A stretch of DNA of 64,000 nucleotides, from NCBI RefSeq assembly GCF_036226365.1, contig NZ_CP108462.1:992001-1056000 (forward strand), written 5' to 3'. The notes under the pieces were generated by a model that saw only the letters and a program-made list of their open reading frames with translations, searched no databases and was not told the origin of the DNA. Made by a program: the position numbers and the translations under genes. This DNA is from Streptomyces sp. NBC_01262. GTDB taxonomy: Bacteria > Actinomycetota > Actinomycetes > Streptomycetales > Streptomycetaceae. Shown piece after piece: positions 21,369 to 29,509 of this stretch (positions within the stretch are counted from its first letter, which is position 1; each line of letters begins with the position of its first letter).

Positions 21369-23162
21369 TCATGGCCAACGAGCGCCGGGCGGCGAGGATT
21401 CCACGATGACCTCTTCCGGGCTGAGGCGGGCGCGCTGGACGGTGCCGTCGGGCCAGGTGACGCTCACCTGGTGGCCGTCCACCGCCACGGTGGCCAGCGT
21501 GTCCAGGGCCGGACCGTCCGCGGCGGTGAGCCTGGCGAGGCAGACGAACAGGTCGCCGTCGGCCCGGTCCGTGGTCTCCCCGGTCAGCGCCGGGGCCACG
21601 GCCCGCCCGGTGAAGGCGGTGCGCACCGGGGGCAGCGCGGGTGCCGCCGCCAGGCCGTGCAGCGGCAGCAGCTCGGAGCGCAGCCCCTCGCCGGCCGCCC
21701 AGCCGGTGTGCCGTACGGCCGTGCCGGGGCGGGCTCCGGTGACCAGGTGGATCCGGACCTCGGCCGCGCCGCGCGCGAGGACCACGCTCACGACACCGGC
21801 GTCCCCCGCCCGGGAGCGGGAGGCGGCCCAGCCGTCCCCGGTCCCGAGCGGTTCCAGCCCGGTGCGGGCGGTGTCGGGCAGCCCGAAGTGGTTGTCCGGG
21901 GGCGAGCCGTCCGGGGCCGGACCGGTGGCCGTGGAGTAGGCGAGCCGGGTGTAGTACGGGTCGTAGCGGGCGTCCTCGCTCCCGTGGTTGTGCAGCCGTA
22001 CGAGGCCGTCGGCGGCCGTCGACTGGATCAGCCAGCCCGGCGCCGGGACCGCCGTCACCGCGTCGGCCCGCTCGGCGGGGGCCGGTTCCTCCACTGCCGT
22101 CCACACCTCGTGGTCCGCCGGCAGCAGCAGCCCCAGGAATCCCTTGCTCGCCCAGTACGGGGAGGCCGGGCCGGAGTAGCCCTGCAGTACGCCCTCGTAC
22201 GGGCCGTGCCAGCCCAGCGACAGCAGCCCGTCGGCCCCGGCGGCCCCCCGGGTCAGGAAGTAGCGCAGCGCGCCTGAGGCGAGGCGCCGGGTGGTGCCGG
22301 GGGTGAGCGGGGTGTGGCCGGTGAGGGCGCCGAGCCACAGGGGGGCGGTGGTGGCCATGCGGTAAGTGAGGGAGCGGCCCTGGTGCATGGGCGCGCCGTC
22401 GGCGCCGAACAGGCGGGCGTAGTCGGCGAGATGGAGCCGCAGCCGCTCGCCGTAGCGGTCGAGGAGGGCGGGGTCCGCGGACAGCCAGGCCTCCAGCACG
22501 GGGTACAGGTGCATGGCCCAGCCGTTGTAGTAGTCGTACGCGGGCAGATCGCCATCGGTGTACCAGCCGCCGCCCCGGTACCAGCGCTCGATGCCCTCCA
22601 GACCCTTCTCGACGGCGGCCCGCTCGCCCAGGAAGCCGCCGACGGTGACCGGGAACAGCTCCCAGTTGCAGGGCCAGGCCCGGGCGGTGACGGCCTTCGC
22701 GAGCCAGGCGGTGGCCCGCTCCCGTACCGCGTCGTCGAGGCGGTCCCACAGCCAGGGCCTGGTGAGCCGCAGGCAGAGCGCGATCGAGGCGGCCTCGACC
22801 AGCGGCTGGCCGCGATCCGCGATCACCGGCCAGTCCTCGGGTCCGTCGCCGCCGGGATTCGCGGTCCCGGCGGCGAGCCCCCGCGCGTACCGCTCCAGCA
22901 GATACGACGGATCGGCGCCTCCCTCGCCCGCGACCCGGAACGCCGCCAGCAGGAACGTACGGGCATACCCCTCCAGGCCGTCCGAGCGCGCCCCCGACCA
23001 GCTGTGCCGCTCCCCCGGCAGGTGGTAGAGCGCCCCGCCGGGGGTCGCGTACGGGGCCACGGCCGCGAGCAGGCCGTCGGCGGCGGCGGTCCAGTGGGCG
23101 CGCGTCCAGCCGGTGTACGGGCTGCGCTCGCGGTCCTCGGGCGGCATGGGGAAGGGGATCAC
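21369..23162 (-). CDS. DUF2264-domain protein, probable pectin-type carbohydrate enzyme
   Basis: This 597-residue protein matches DUF2264 proteins: an (alpha/alpha) barrel-like N-terminal part with GARSDGLEGYARTFLLAAFRVAGEGG and DYYNGWAMHLYPVLEAW, then a beta-rich C-terminal part. It has no signal peptide, so it would act inside the cell. The family is often found with rhamnogalacturonan enzymes and resembles unsaturated-uronyl hydrolases in fold; catalysis is not proven. Its ATG overlaps the TGA of the secreted acetylesterase upstream (ATGA), tying the two into one pathway. Confidence 0.75.
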   Translation of the reverse strand: MIPFPMPPEDRERSPYTGWTRAHWTAAADGLLAAVAPYATPGGALYHLPGERHSWSGARSDGLEGYARTFLLAAFRVAGEGGADPSYLLERYARGLAAGTANPGGDGPEDWPVIADRGQPLVEAASIALCLRLTRPWLWDRLDDAVRERATAWLAKAVTARAWPCNWELFPVTVGGFLGERAAVEKGLEGIERWYRGGGWYTDGDLPAYDYYNGWAMHLYPVLEAWLSADPALLDRYGERLRLHLADYARLFGADGAPMHQGRSLTYRMATTAPLWLGALTGHTPLTPGTTRRLASGALRYFLTRGAAGADGLLSLGWHGPYEGVLQGYSGPASPYWASKGFLGLLLPADHEVWTAVEEPAPAERADAVTAVPAPGWLIQSTAADGLVRLHNHGSEDARYDPYYTRLAYSTATGPAPDGSPPDNHFGLPDTARTGLEPLGTGDGWAASRSRAGDAGVVSVVLARGAAEVRIHLVTGARPGTAVRHTGWAAGEGLRSELLPLHGLAAAPALPPVRTAFTGRAVAPALTGETTDRADGDLFVCLARLTAADGPALDTLATVAVDGHQVSVTWPDGTVQRARLSPEEVIVESSPPGARWP

Positions 23163-24229
23163 GGCTGTCGTACGGACCTTTCGGGGATCAGGTGCTGGGC
23201 GGTCAGCGCGCCGAGGACCAGTTGGGAGACCTCGGTGGCGCCGGTTACGCTGAAGTGCGTGTTGTCGCGCTTCTCGTTGTATAGATAAAGCGCCTTGGAG
23301 GCCTCCGGGCCGTAGGACTCCACGAGGGCCTTCGTCAGCGCGGTGAGGTCGATCAGCGGCACGCCCTTCTCCTCCGCGAGCGAGCGCATTTCGGCGGGCA
23401 GGTCCACGCCGAGCCCGTTGACATGCAGGGCGATGCCGTTGTTGAGCGTCCCGTCGGAGTTGAACCAGCGGCGCACGACCGGTGTGACCAGGACCGGGCG
23501 GCCGCCCTGCTCGCGTACGCCCTCGACGAGCGCGGTGAGATTGGCGCGGTAGTCGGCGGCCGTCGTCTGCTTGTCGTTGTGGCCGAACTGGATGAGCACC
23601 AGGTCGCCCCGCCGGATCAGCGGCAGCATCGTCGGGAACAGCGCCTGCGTCGTCAGGAAGCTGCCCGAACTCTCGCCGGAGTCAGCGTAGTTGGCCACCG
23701 ACACTCCGCGCCTGAGGAACTGCGGCAGTTCCTGCCCCCACCCCGTGTACGGCTCGCCCGGCTGGTCGCACACCGTCGAGTCCCCCGCCAGGTAGATGTG
23801 CGGCACATGGCGGCTGGGCCGCACCCGCAGCGCGGCCAACTCCGGTGCGCTGCCCCCGAAGTACAGGTCCAGCCCGGGAGTGCCGGTCGCCCCGGTGGGC
23901 TCGCCCTCGGGTGTGCGTACGTTGACGGTGAAGGACCTGCGTACGTACTCCCCGGCGCCGGTGTGCGTCTGCGCCAGCACGGCGCGGCGGGTCTCGGCCG
24001 TCACGGCCGTGGCGCCCTCGGCCTCGCCGCCGAGGACCGCTGTGACGTCGTAGTCGCCGGGCGCCACGTCGAAGTGGCACACGATCGGCACCGCGCCGGT
24101 CGTGCAGTGGTCCAACCCGGTACCAGGGCCGTTGGCCGCCTCCCCCGCCCAGGCCGGAGCGGGCGAGGCAGCGGCGAGGCAGGCCAGGGCGGCAAGGGGG
24201 GCGAGTAATGCCGTACCGGTACGTCTCAT
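23159..24229 (-). CDS. secreted rhamnogalacturonan acetylesterase-like SGNH hydrolase
   Basis: This 356-residue protein has a signal peptide (MRRTGTALLAPLAALACLAAASPAPAWA) and a beta-sandwich domain (about 30-140). An SGNH esterase domain follows: YLAGDSTVCD (nucleophile Ser), SGESSGSF, FGHNDK (Asn) and DNTHFSVTG (Asp/His). This is the layout of RgaE-type enzymes that remove acetyl groups from pectin rhamnogalacturonan. Codon 8 is TTA (24206-24208 on the plus strand), a possible bldA control point. GGGAGCC precedes the ATG at 24229. It starts an operon with the DUF2264 and PPOX genes. Two LacI-type operator candidates lie just upstream. Confidence 0.82.
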   Translation of the reverse strand: MRRTGTALLAPLAALACLAAASPAPAWAGEAANGPGTGLDHCTTGAVPIVCHFDVAPGDYDVTAVLGGEAEGATAVTAETRRAVLAQTHTGAGEYVRRSFTVNVRTPEGEPTGATGTPGLDLYFGGSAPELAALRVRPSRHVPHIYLAGDSTVCDQPGEPYTGWGQELPQFLRRGVSVANYADSGESSGSFLTTQALFPTMLPLIRRGDLVLIQFGHNDKQTTAADYRANLTALVEGVREQGGRPVLVTPVVRRWFNSDGTLNNGIALHVNGLGVDLPAEMRSLAEEKGVPLIDLTALTKALVESYGPEASKALYLYNEKRDNTHFSVTGATEVSQLVLGALTAQHLIPERSVRQP

Positions 24230-24282
24230 GAGCGGCTCCCGTCGGGCGGATGGTCGGCCGTCGGGGACCATACCGCCGGTGG

Positions 24283-24294
24283 GCAAGCGCTTTC
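24283..24294. promoter_or_regulatory. LacI-type operator candidate 1 upstream of the acetylesterase operon
   Basis: GCAAGCGCTTTC has an AAGCGCTT palindromic core (24285-24292) with a central CG, the form bound by many LacI-family repressors of glycan use. It lies 54 bases before the acetylesterase start and touches the stop codon of the upstream acetyltransferase gene. Confidence 0.5.
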
Positions 24295-24935
24295 TAGACC
24301 GCTGCACCGACCTTTTGAAACGGTTCACGCCCCAGATACGTCAGCGGGCCCGGGTCCGGGACCGCGATCTCGTGGAATCCCACCCGGTCGTAGAACGCAC
24401 GGGCAGCGGTGTTCGCCGTCACCATCCCCAGGTGCACCGCCGGGACGCCGCCGCGCGCCAGCGCGTCCAGAAGCGTCCGCATCAACTCCCGTCCATGGCC
24501 CGCCCGCTGGTACTCCGGCAGCAGATCGATGTGCAGATGCGCCGGATACCCGGCCAGCTCCGGCACGATCATCCGTTCCGGGTTGTGCAGCAGCCCGATC
24601 ATCTCCTCCGTCGGCGTCCGGGGGTCGTCCACCGGACGCGGATACCGGTGCTCCACCTTCGGCAGCCACTCCTCCCGGAACCGCGCGGCGAACACCGCCG
24701 TGTCCGCGGCGCCGACGATGTACCCGACGGCCCGGCCGCCTCCGTCGTCCACGACGAAGGCCAGCCCCGGCTCCAGCGTCGCGTACGGGCCCGCGAAGAT
24801 GTCCGGGAGCAGTTCCAAGGCGTCGGGGTAGAGGTGACGGGCGTCGCCGCCCTCGTGGCCGGTGCGGACGCAGATGTCGTAGACGGCGTCCCGGTCCTCG
24901 GGGCGGTACGGGCGGATGACGGCTCGTGAGGTCAT
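24294..24935 (-). CDS. GNAT-family N-acetyltransferase
   Basis: This 213-residue protein has a GNAT fold with the acetyl-CoA site at HIDLLPEYQRAGHGRELMRTLLDAL and a closing GMVTANTAARAFYDRVGFHEI. It resembles the bacterial O-GlcNAcase-like acetyltransferases of about this size. The ATG at 24935 precedes the first strand (AVIRPYRPEDRDAVYDIC). It stands alone on its transcript. Its last codons contain the operators of the next operon. Confidence 0.83.
   Translation of the reverse strand: MTSRAVIRPYRPEDRDAVYDICVRTGHEGGDARHLYPDALELLPDIFAGPYATLEPGLAFVVDDGGGRAVGYIVGAADTAVFAARFREEWLPKVEHRYPRPVDDPRTPTEEMIGLLHNPERMIVPELAGYPAHLHIDLLPEYQRAGHGRELMRTLLDALARGGVPAVHLGMVTANTAARAFYDRVGFHEIAVPDPGPLTYLGREPFQKVGAAV
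24316..24327. promoter_or_regulatory. LacI-type operator candidate 2 upstream of the acetylesterase operon
   Basis: TGAAACGGTTCA is a near-palindrome with outer TGAA/TTCA arms, inside the 3' end of the acetyltransferase gene. It lies 22 bases beyond the first candidate, a spacing that would allow two bound repressors. No regulator gene is adjacent. Confidence 0.4.
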
Positions 24936-25014
24936 GCGGGCATGATGGCTCCCGGTGGAGCGCTCCCACAACGCCTTTGCGACGCGCCGGCCCGGCTCAG
25001 CGGCCGCTCGGCCC

Positions 25015-26397
25015 TCAGTGGCCGCGCGGCCCCGGCCCCACCTCCAGCGGCGGATCCGCCAGGCCCGGCCGGCGCGGCAGCAGCAGCACCCGGGCCACGA
25101 TGGCCGGGTGGAGCAACCGCGACAGCGGGACCGTGAGCGAGACGAGGTCGCGGTAGGCCGCGCCGACCTTGGGATCCACGGCGACCCGGGCCGTGAGACG
25201 TGAGAAGTAGCGGCTCTTGAGGCGGTCGACAAACCCCAGCGAGATGGCGCCGGCCGCCGCGAAGGGCCGGTCGGCGGCGGTGGCCGTGAGCCACGCCGTG
25301 TCGGCCGCACGAGCCGCCGCCCCCTGGACGGCCGCGGCGAGCCCCGGGCGAAGGCCGCCGCCCGCGAGGTGGTCACGCAGCGCCAGCCCGCTCAGCACCG
25401 CGACGGTCATACCCTGCCCGTACACCGGGTTGAAGGCGCACGCCGCGTCCGCGATGGCCACGAAGCCCTCCGGGACACCGCCCGGGGCGTCGTAGTGGCG
25501 CCGCCGGTTGGCGGTGTTCCGGTAACCGTGCACGCCGGACACCGGCTCGGCCGTCTTGATGAGCTCATACAGATACGGATGCACCAGCGACGCCGCGAAG
25601 TCGAGGAACTCGCCATCCCCCGTGGGCGGTTCCTCTCCGCGTCCGCCCGAGAGCGTGACCAGCCACCGGCCGTCCTCCACCGGGACCGCTACGCCGCCGC
25701 GCGGCACGCCCGGCCCGGGCATGATGTACACACCCGCGTCCGGCGGCTCCGCCAGGCGGAACATCCGCGTGACGTAAGCCAGTCCGGCGTCCACGACCTC
25801 CTCGCGGGGCGCGGCCCTGCCGAGCCCTTCCAGCCACTCCGGCGCCCGCGACCCCCGTCCCGACGCGTCCACCACGAGCGCGGCGTTCAGCTCCCGCGCC
25901 CCGGCCCCGGCCCGCCCCCGGTCCTGGATCCGGACACCGGTCACCAGGTCTGGGTCCCCGAGCAGGCCGGTCACCTCGGCCCCCTCGACGATCTCCAGGC
26001 GCGTCCCGGACTCGGCCGCCTCCGCCAGCACCCGCGCCCGTACGACATGGTCGAGCAACGGCCGCGTACACGACACGAGCGCGTGCCTGCCCTCATGGAA
26101 GCGGCGCTGCCAACCGCCCGGCATCCGCGTCAGTATGTCCCGCGGCATCTCCAGGCGGTGTGCTCCCGCCGCCGCCAGTTCCGCCCCCACGCCGGGCAGC
26201 AACTCGTCCAGCGCGCGCTGACCCCCACTCAGGAACACATGCAGATGCCGCCCCTGCGGCACGCCCTTCCGCCCCTCCGGCCCCACCGGAAACCGGTCCC
26301 TCTCCACCAGCGTCACCCTGTCCACCTGCCCCAACAGAGCCCCCACCGCCAGCGTCCCCGCCAGCCCCCCGCCGACCACCACCGCGTCCCGGTCCAT
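25015..26397 (-). CDS. FAD-dependent oxidoreductase/monooxygenase
   Basis: This 460-residue protein begins with a dinucleotide-binding motif (AVVVGGGLAGTLAV, near residue 5), has ALVVDASGRGSRAPEWLE in the middle, and a second FAD motif IADAACAFNPVYGQGMTVAV (about residue 310). This is the pattern of group A flavin monooxygenases and related halogenase-like proteins. The ATG at 26397 has GGGGG 7 bases upstream; a GTG at 26409 is possible. The substrate is unknown, and no partner gene is adjacent. Upstream lies about 900 bases of repeats without genes. Confidence 0.82.
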   Translation of the reverse strand: MDRDAVVVGGGLAGTLAVGALLGQVDRVTLVERDRFPVGPEGRKGVPQGRHLHVFLSGGQRALDELLPGVGAELAAAGAHRLEMPRDILTRMPGGWQRRFHEGRHALVSCTRPLLDHVVRARVLAEAAESGTRLEIVEGAEVTGLLGDPDLVTGVRIQDRGRAGAGARELNAALVVDASGRGSRAPEWLEGLGRAAPREEVVDAGLAYVTRMFRLAEPPDAGVYIMPGPGVPRGGVAVPVEDGRWLVTLSGGRGEEPPTGDGEFLDFAASLVHPYLYELIKTAEPVSGVHGYRNTANRRRHYDAPGGVPEGFVAIADAACAFNPVYGQGMTVAVLSGLALRDHLAGGGLRPGLAAAVQGAAARAADTAWLTATAADRPFAAAGAISLGFVDRLKSRYFSRLTARVAVDPKVGAAYRDLVSLTVPLSRLLHPAIVARVLLLPRRPGLADPPLEVGPGPRGH

Positions 26398-26435
26398 CCG
26401 CGCCCCCACTGATCGTTCGGACGACCAGGCTATCG

Positions 26436-27300
26436 GTGCCGCCTGCTGTGGTTGCCGGTTCCGTCCTCAATCGCCGGACGGACCTATCTCCTTGCGCGTT
26501 CCTCGCGGGCGCTGCGCTTGCTTCGGGCGCCCGTTGCGGTGCCGTCGGTCGTGGCCGACGCTTCCGTCCTCAAGCGCCGGACGGGCTGGGTTGGCCTGGG
26601 GGTCGGGGCCACCACCGGGGATCTCTCCTCGGCGCTCGCGACTCTGGTCGACCCGATACCTACCCGGGATCCTCGCTCGTCGCGCTGCGGGAGAACCCCG
26701 GCATGTCCCCTCCCGGCCGGGACGGCAGCATGAGGCCCGGCGGCCGGAGGCCGACGCAGCGGTCCGATGCCAGCGCAGCGCCCGCGAGGGCCGCACGGGG
26801 AAAAGGGGCCCCCGGCATGTCCCCTCCCAGCCGGAGACGTTCACTTCAGCCCGTCCGGCGTTTGAGGACACGCCCGCAGGGCGTCCGGGGGCCCGGGGGC
26901 GCAGCCCCCGGCGGGTCCGGGCAGAGCCCGGTTTCGGGAAGGGGCGGGGTGGGGGAAACCCCCTCAGCCGGCCAGGGCGCGGGCGGTGCCCACGACCCCG
27001 GCGGCCGGGGGCCGACGCAGCGGTCCGAAGCCAGCGCAGTTCAGCCCGCCCGGGCTTGAGGACCTCAACCCCCACTGGCCGGTGGCCGCCAACCGGCCGA
27101 AGGGGACGGTGAAGGGATGCGCCCGGAAGCGACGAGCGAGGATCCCGGGCAAGGACAAGCAAGTGCCCGAGTCGCGAGCGCTGAGGACGCAGTCCCGGCA
27201 GGCGGCCCCGACCGCACGACAACAGCAGGCGCACACCGGCCGACCCAGCCCGTCCGGCGCTTGAGGACGGAACCAGCAACCATGGCGGGCGGCACTGCAA
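26436..27300. repeat. gene-free island of related intergenic repeats
   Basis: About 860 bases hold no convincing gene. The unit GGTTCCGTCCTCAA followed by CGCCGGACGG recurs in direct form near 26457 and 26564 and inverted near 26848, 27043 and 27247. A 38-base block at 26741-26778 recurs at 27002-27039 with two differences. A 25-base block at 26696-26720 recurs at 26810-26834. A 21-base segment at 26663-26683 is repeated exactly inverted at 27129-27149. One full unit (26846-26960) includes a GC hairpin (26893-26911) and matches the sequence flanking the insertion element near 43.3 kb. Such scattered units are common between Streptomyces genes. Confidence 0.75.
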
Positions 27301-27302
27301 CG

Positions 27303-28814
27303 CTACCGCGCGACCTCCGCCGGATCCGCCGAGCCCTGGAGGCGTTCGAGGTCGGAGGGCCGGACCTGGATGACGAAGAGGGCGATGAGCGCGGAGACGA
27401 TGGTGAACGCGGCGGCGACGAGGAAGGCCGTGGTGATGCCACTGGTGAGCACGTGGTCGCCCCAGACCCCCGGGAGTTGGCCGGTGTGCCGGAAGACGGC
27501 CCGCTCGGCGGGCGTGGCCTGGGCGAGGAAGGACGGCAGTTGGTCGACGGCCTCGTTGCGGCTGGCCGTGCCGAAGGCGGTGACGAGGATGGAGAGGCCG
27601 AGGGAGCCGCCGACCTGCTGGGTGGCGTTGAGCATGCCGGAGGCGGCGCCGGACTCCTTCGCGGCGACCCCGGAGACCGCCATGAGGGTCAGGGCGACGA
27701 ACTGCAGGCCCATGCCGAGGCCGAACAGCAGAAGGGGGCCGAGGATGCTGCCGAGGTAGGTGCTGTCGATGTCGGTGAAGGTCAGCCAGATCAGCCCGGA
27801 GGCGCAGAAGAGGGCGCCGCCCACCATCAGGGGTTTGGGGCCGAATCTGGGCAGCTGTTTGGAGGAGATCGCGGCGCCGACGGCGACGACCAGGCTCACC
27901 GGGAGGAATCCGAGCCCGGCCTGGAGCGGGCTGAAGGACAGGATGTCCTGGACGAAGAGGGTGAGGAAGAAGAACATGCCGAAGATCGCGGCGGCGAGGC
28001 TCAGCATGATGCCGTACGTTCCCGACCGGTTGCGGTCGGCGAACAGCTTCAACGGTGTGATCGGCTGCGCCGAACTCCTTTCGACGAGGATGAACGCCGT
28101 GAGCAGCGCGACGGCCGCGCAGAACGCGGCGATCGTCAGCGGATCGCGCCAGCCTTCCTGGGCGGCGCGGATGAATCCGTAGACGAGGGAGACCATTCCC
28201 AGCGTCGAGGTGAACGCGCCGGCGAGGTCGAAGTGGCCCGGATGGCGGGCGGATTCCCTGATGACGCGGGGCGTGGCGACGGCGATGAGAACCGCGATCG
28301 GCACATTGACGAAGAAGATCCAGCGCCAGTTGAGCCATTCGACCAGCACTCCGCCGGCCAGCAGCCCGATCGCGCCGCCGCCCGCCGAGACGGCGGCGAA
28401 GACGCCGAAGGCGCGGTTGCGCTCCGGGCCTTCGGTGAAGGTCGTGGTGATCAGGGCCAGGGAGGTGGGTGAGGCGATGGCGCCGCCCACGCCCTGGAGG
28501 GAGCGGGCGGCGAGGAGTTCGGCGGAATTCTGGGCGAGTCCGCCGAGCAGGGAGGCCAGGGCGAAGAGCAGGACGCCGAAGATGAAGACGCGGCGGCGGC
28601 CGAGGATGTCGCCGGCCCGGCCGCCGAGCAGGAGCAGGCCGCCGAAAGTGAGGGTGTAGGCGTTCAGGACCCAGGAAAGGCCGGTGGTGGAGAAGTCGAG
28701 CGAGGTCTGTATGTGCGGGAGCGCGATATTGACGATGGTGATGTCGAGCACCACCATCAGCTGACACGACGCGATGACGGCGAGCGCCACGCCTTTGCGG
28801 TCCGAGGTCGTCAT
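27303..28814 (-). CDS. MFS drug-efflux transporter, DHA2 (14-helix) type
   Basis: This 503-residue protein has fourteen predicted membrane helices and DHA2 marks: MVVLDITIVNIALPHIQ in helix 1, GRAGDILGRRRVFIFG in the first loop (motif A), and RSLQGVGGAIASPTSLALI in helix 4-5. It should export hydrophobic compounds by proton antiport. The ATG at 28814 follows GAGAGAGGG. An inverted repeat of TetR-operator form lies 16 bases upstream of the start, but no TetR gene is next to it. Confidence 0.87.
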   Translation of the reverse strand: MTTSDRKGVALAVIASCQLMVVLDITIVNIALPHIQTSLDFSTTGLSWVLNAYTLTFGGLLLLGGRAGDILGRRRVFIFGVLLFALASLLGGLAQNSAELLAARSLQGVGGAIASPTSLALITTTFTEGPERNRAFGVFAAVSAGGGAIGLLAGGVLVEWLNWRWIFFVNVPIAVLIAVATPRVIRESARHPGHFDLAGAFTSTLGMVSLVYGFIRAAQEGWRDPLTIAAFCAAVALLTAFILVERSSAQPITPLKLFADRNRSGTYGIMLSLAAAIFGMFFFLTLFVQDILSFSPLQAGLGFLPVSLVVAVGAAISSKQLPRFGPKPLMVGGALFCASGLIWLTFTDIDSTYLGSILGPLLLFGLGMGLQFVALTLMAVSGVAAKESGAASGMLNATQQVGGSLGLSILVTAFGTASRNEAVDQLPSFLAQATPAERAVFRHTGQLPGVWGDHVLTSGITTAFLVAAAFTIVSALIALFVIQVRPSDLERLQGSADPAEVAR

Positions 28815-28829
28815 GGCGACCCTCTCTCA

Positions 28830-28847
28830 GTGAACGACGGCGTTCAC
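28830..28847. promoter_or_regulatory. inverted repeat upstream of the efflux gene, TetR-operator-like
   Basis: GTGAACG and CGTTCAC form a perfect 7-bp dyad with a 4-base spacer. A further GTTGAACG-like half lies just beyond, near 28850. Position and form fit control of an MFS exporter by a TetR-family repressor encoded elsewhere. Confidence 0.55.
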
Positions 28848-28910
28848 CCGTTCAACGCTAGAACCGCCTCTCACTGATCGCAATCTCTCACCACGTGCAC
28901 CCGGGCGGGT

Positions 28911-28954
28911 GACGGGGAGCCCCGGGCCGGCGGGCCGGGCCGGGGCTCCCCGTC
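28911..28954. terminator. hairpin after the copper-binding protein gene
   Basis: A 44-base near-perfect inverted repeat begins with GACGGGGAGCCCCGG and ends with its complement (15 bp perfect, then one mismatch and further pairs). It starts 7 bases after the stop of the Cys-rich protein gene, so it is a likely rho-independent terminator. Confidence 0.7.
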
Positions 28955-28961
28955 GTGCGCG

Positions 28962-29330
28962 TCAGGCGCTGGCGCCCGCCATCGCGCGGCACATCTCGGC
29001 GCAGCGGCGACAGGACTCGGCACAGCGGATCATCTGCGGGTCGTCGGGCATGGACATGCACGCCTGCGCGCACATGTCGCAGGCCCGGGCGCACATCGCG
29101 CTCATCTCGGCCGCCAGCGGCGACCTGCGCATCATCATGTCGGCGCACATTCGGGTCATCTCACTGCAGTCGATGAGCGCGCGCATGATCTGCATCCGGT
29201 CCTGGCCGCCGCTGCCCATGGACATGCAGGAGCTCATGGTCTCCTCGCACATGGTGTGGCACGACATGCACGCGGCGACGCAGTCCTGCATCGCCTTGCT
29301 CATCGGGGCCATGGTTCCGGTCTGGGTCAT
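28962..29330 (-). CDS. four-helix-bundle Cys-rich copper-binding protein (Csp-like)
   Basis: This 122-residue protein has 15 cysteines (17, 21, 24, 28, 35, 55, 62, 80, 84, 87, 91, 103, 107, 110, 114) and many methionines. The Cys are spaced three to four residues apart so they line one face of each helix. This is the pattern of Csp copper-storage proteins, whose bundle core fills with Cu(I). There is no signal peptide, so it resembles the cytosolic Csp3 type. AGGAGG lies at ideal spacing before the ATG at 29330. No copper exporter or CsoR gene is adjacent. Confidence 0.83.
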   Translation of the reverse strand: MTQTGTMAPMSKAMQDCVAACMSCHTMCEETMSSCMSMGSGGQDRMQIMRALIDCSEMTRMCADMMMRRSPLAAEMSAMCARACDMCAQACMSMPDDPQMIRCAESCRRCAEMCRAMAGASA

Positions 29331-29509
29331 GATGCCTCCTCGTGGACGGAGGCGGCCTCGGCGGCCGCCCCTACGCCTCCGTCCTACGCCCGCCCGCCGC
29401 CTCGCGCCATCGCAGATCCGCGCGGTACAGGACATGACAGGCATGGATATCCGTGACGAAGGGGATCCATAGGGTTGTCCGATGATGGACGCGACGTGGG
29501 GGGATCCGC

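Noticed and set aside
24288..24302. DasR-like site (TTTCTAGACC) near the acetylesterase start
   Set aside because: Only about 8 of 12 positions match the known DasR consensus and only one half is good; the overlapping LacI-type palindrome fits better.
26436..27300. CRISPR array suggested by repeated modules
   Set aside because: Repeat spacing is irregular, modules occur in both orientations, and no cas gene is present.
26398..27302. Protein-coding gene in the 900-base gap (frames near 26160-27059 and 26492-27112)
   Set aside because: Translations are Pro/Arg/Ala-rich without motifs and consist of the repeat modules; no start signal is convincing.
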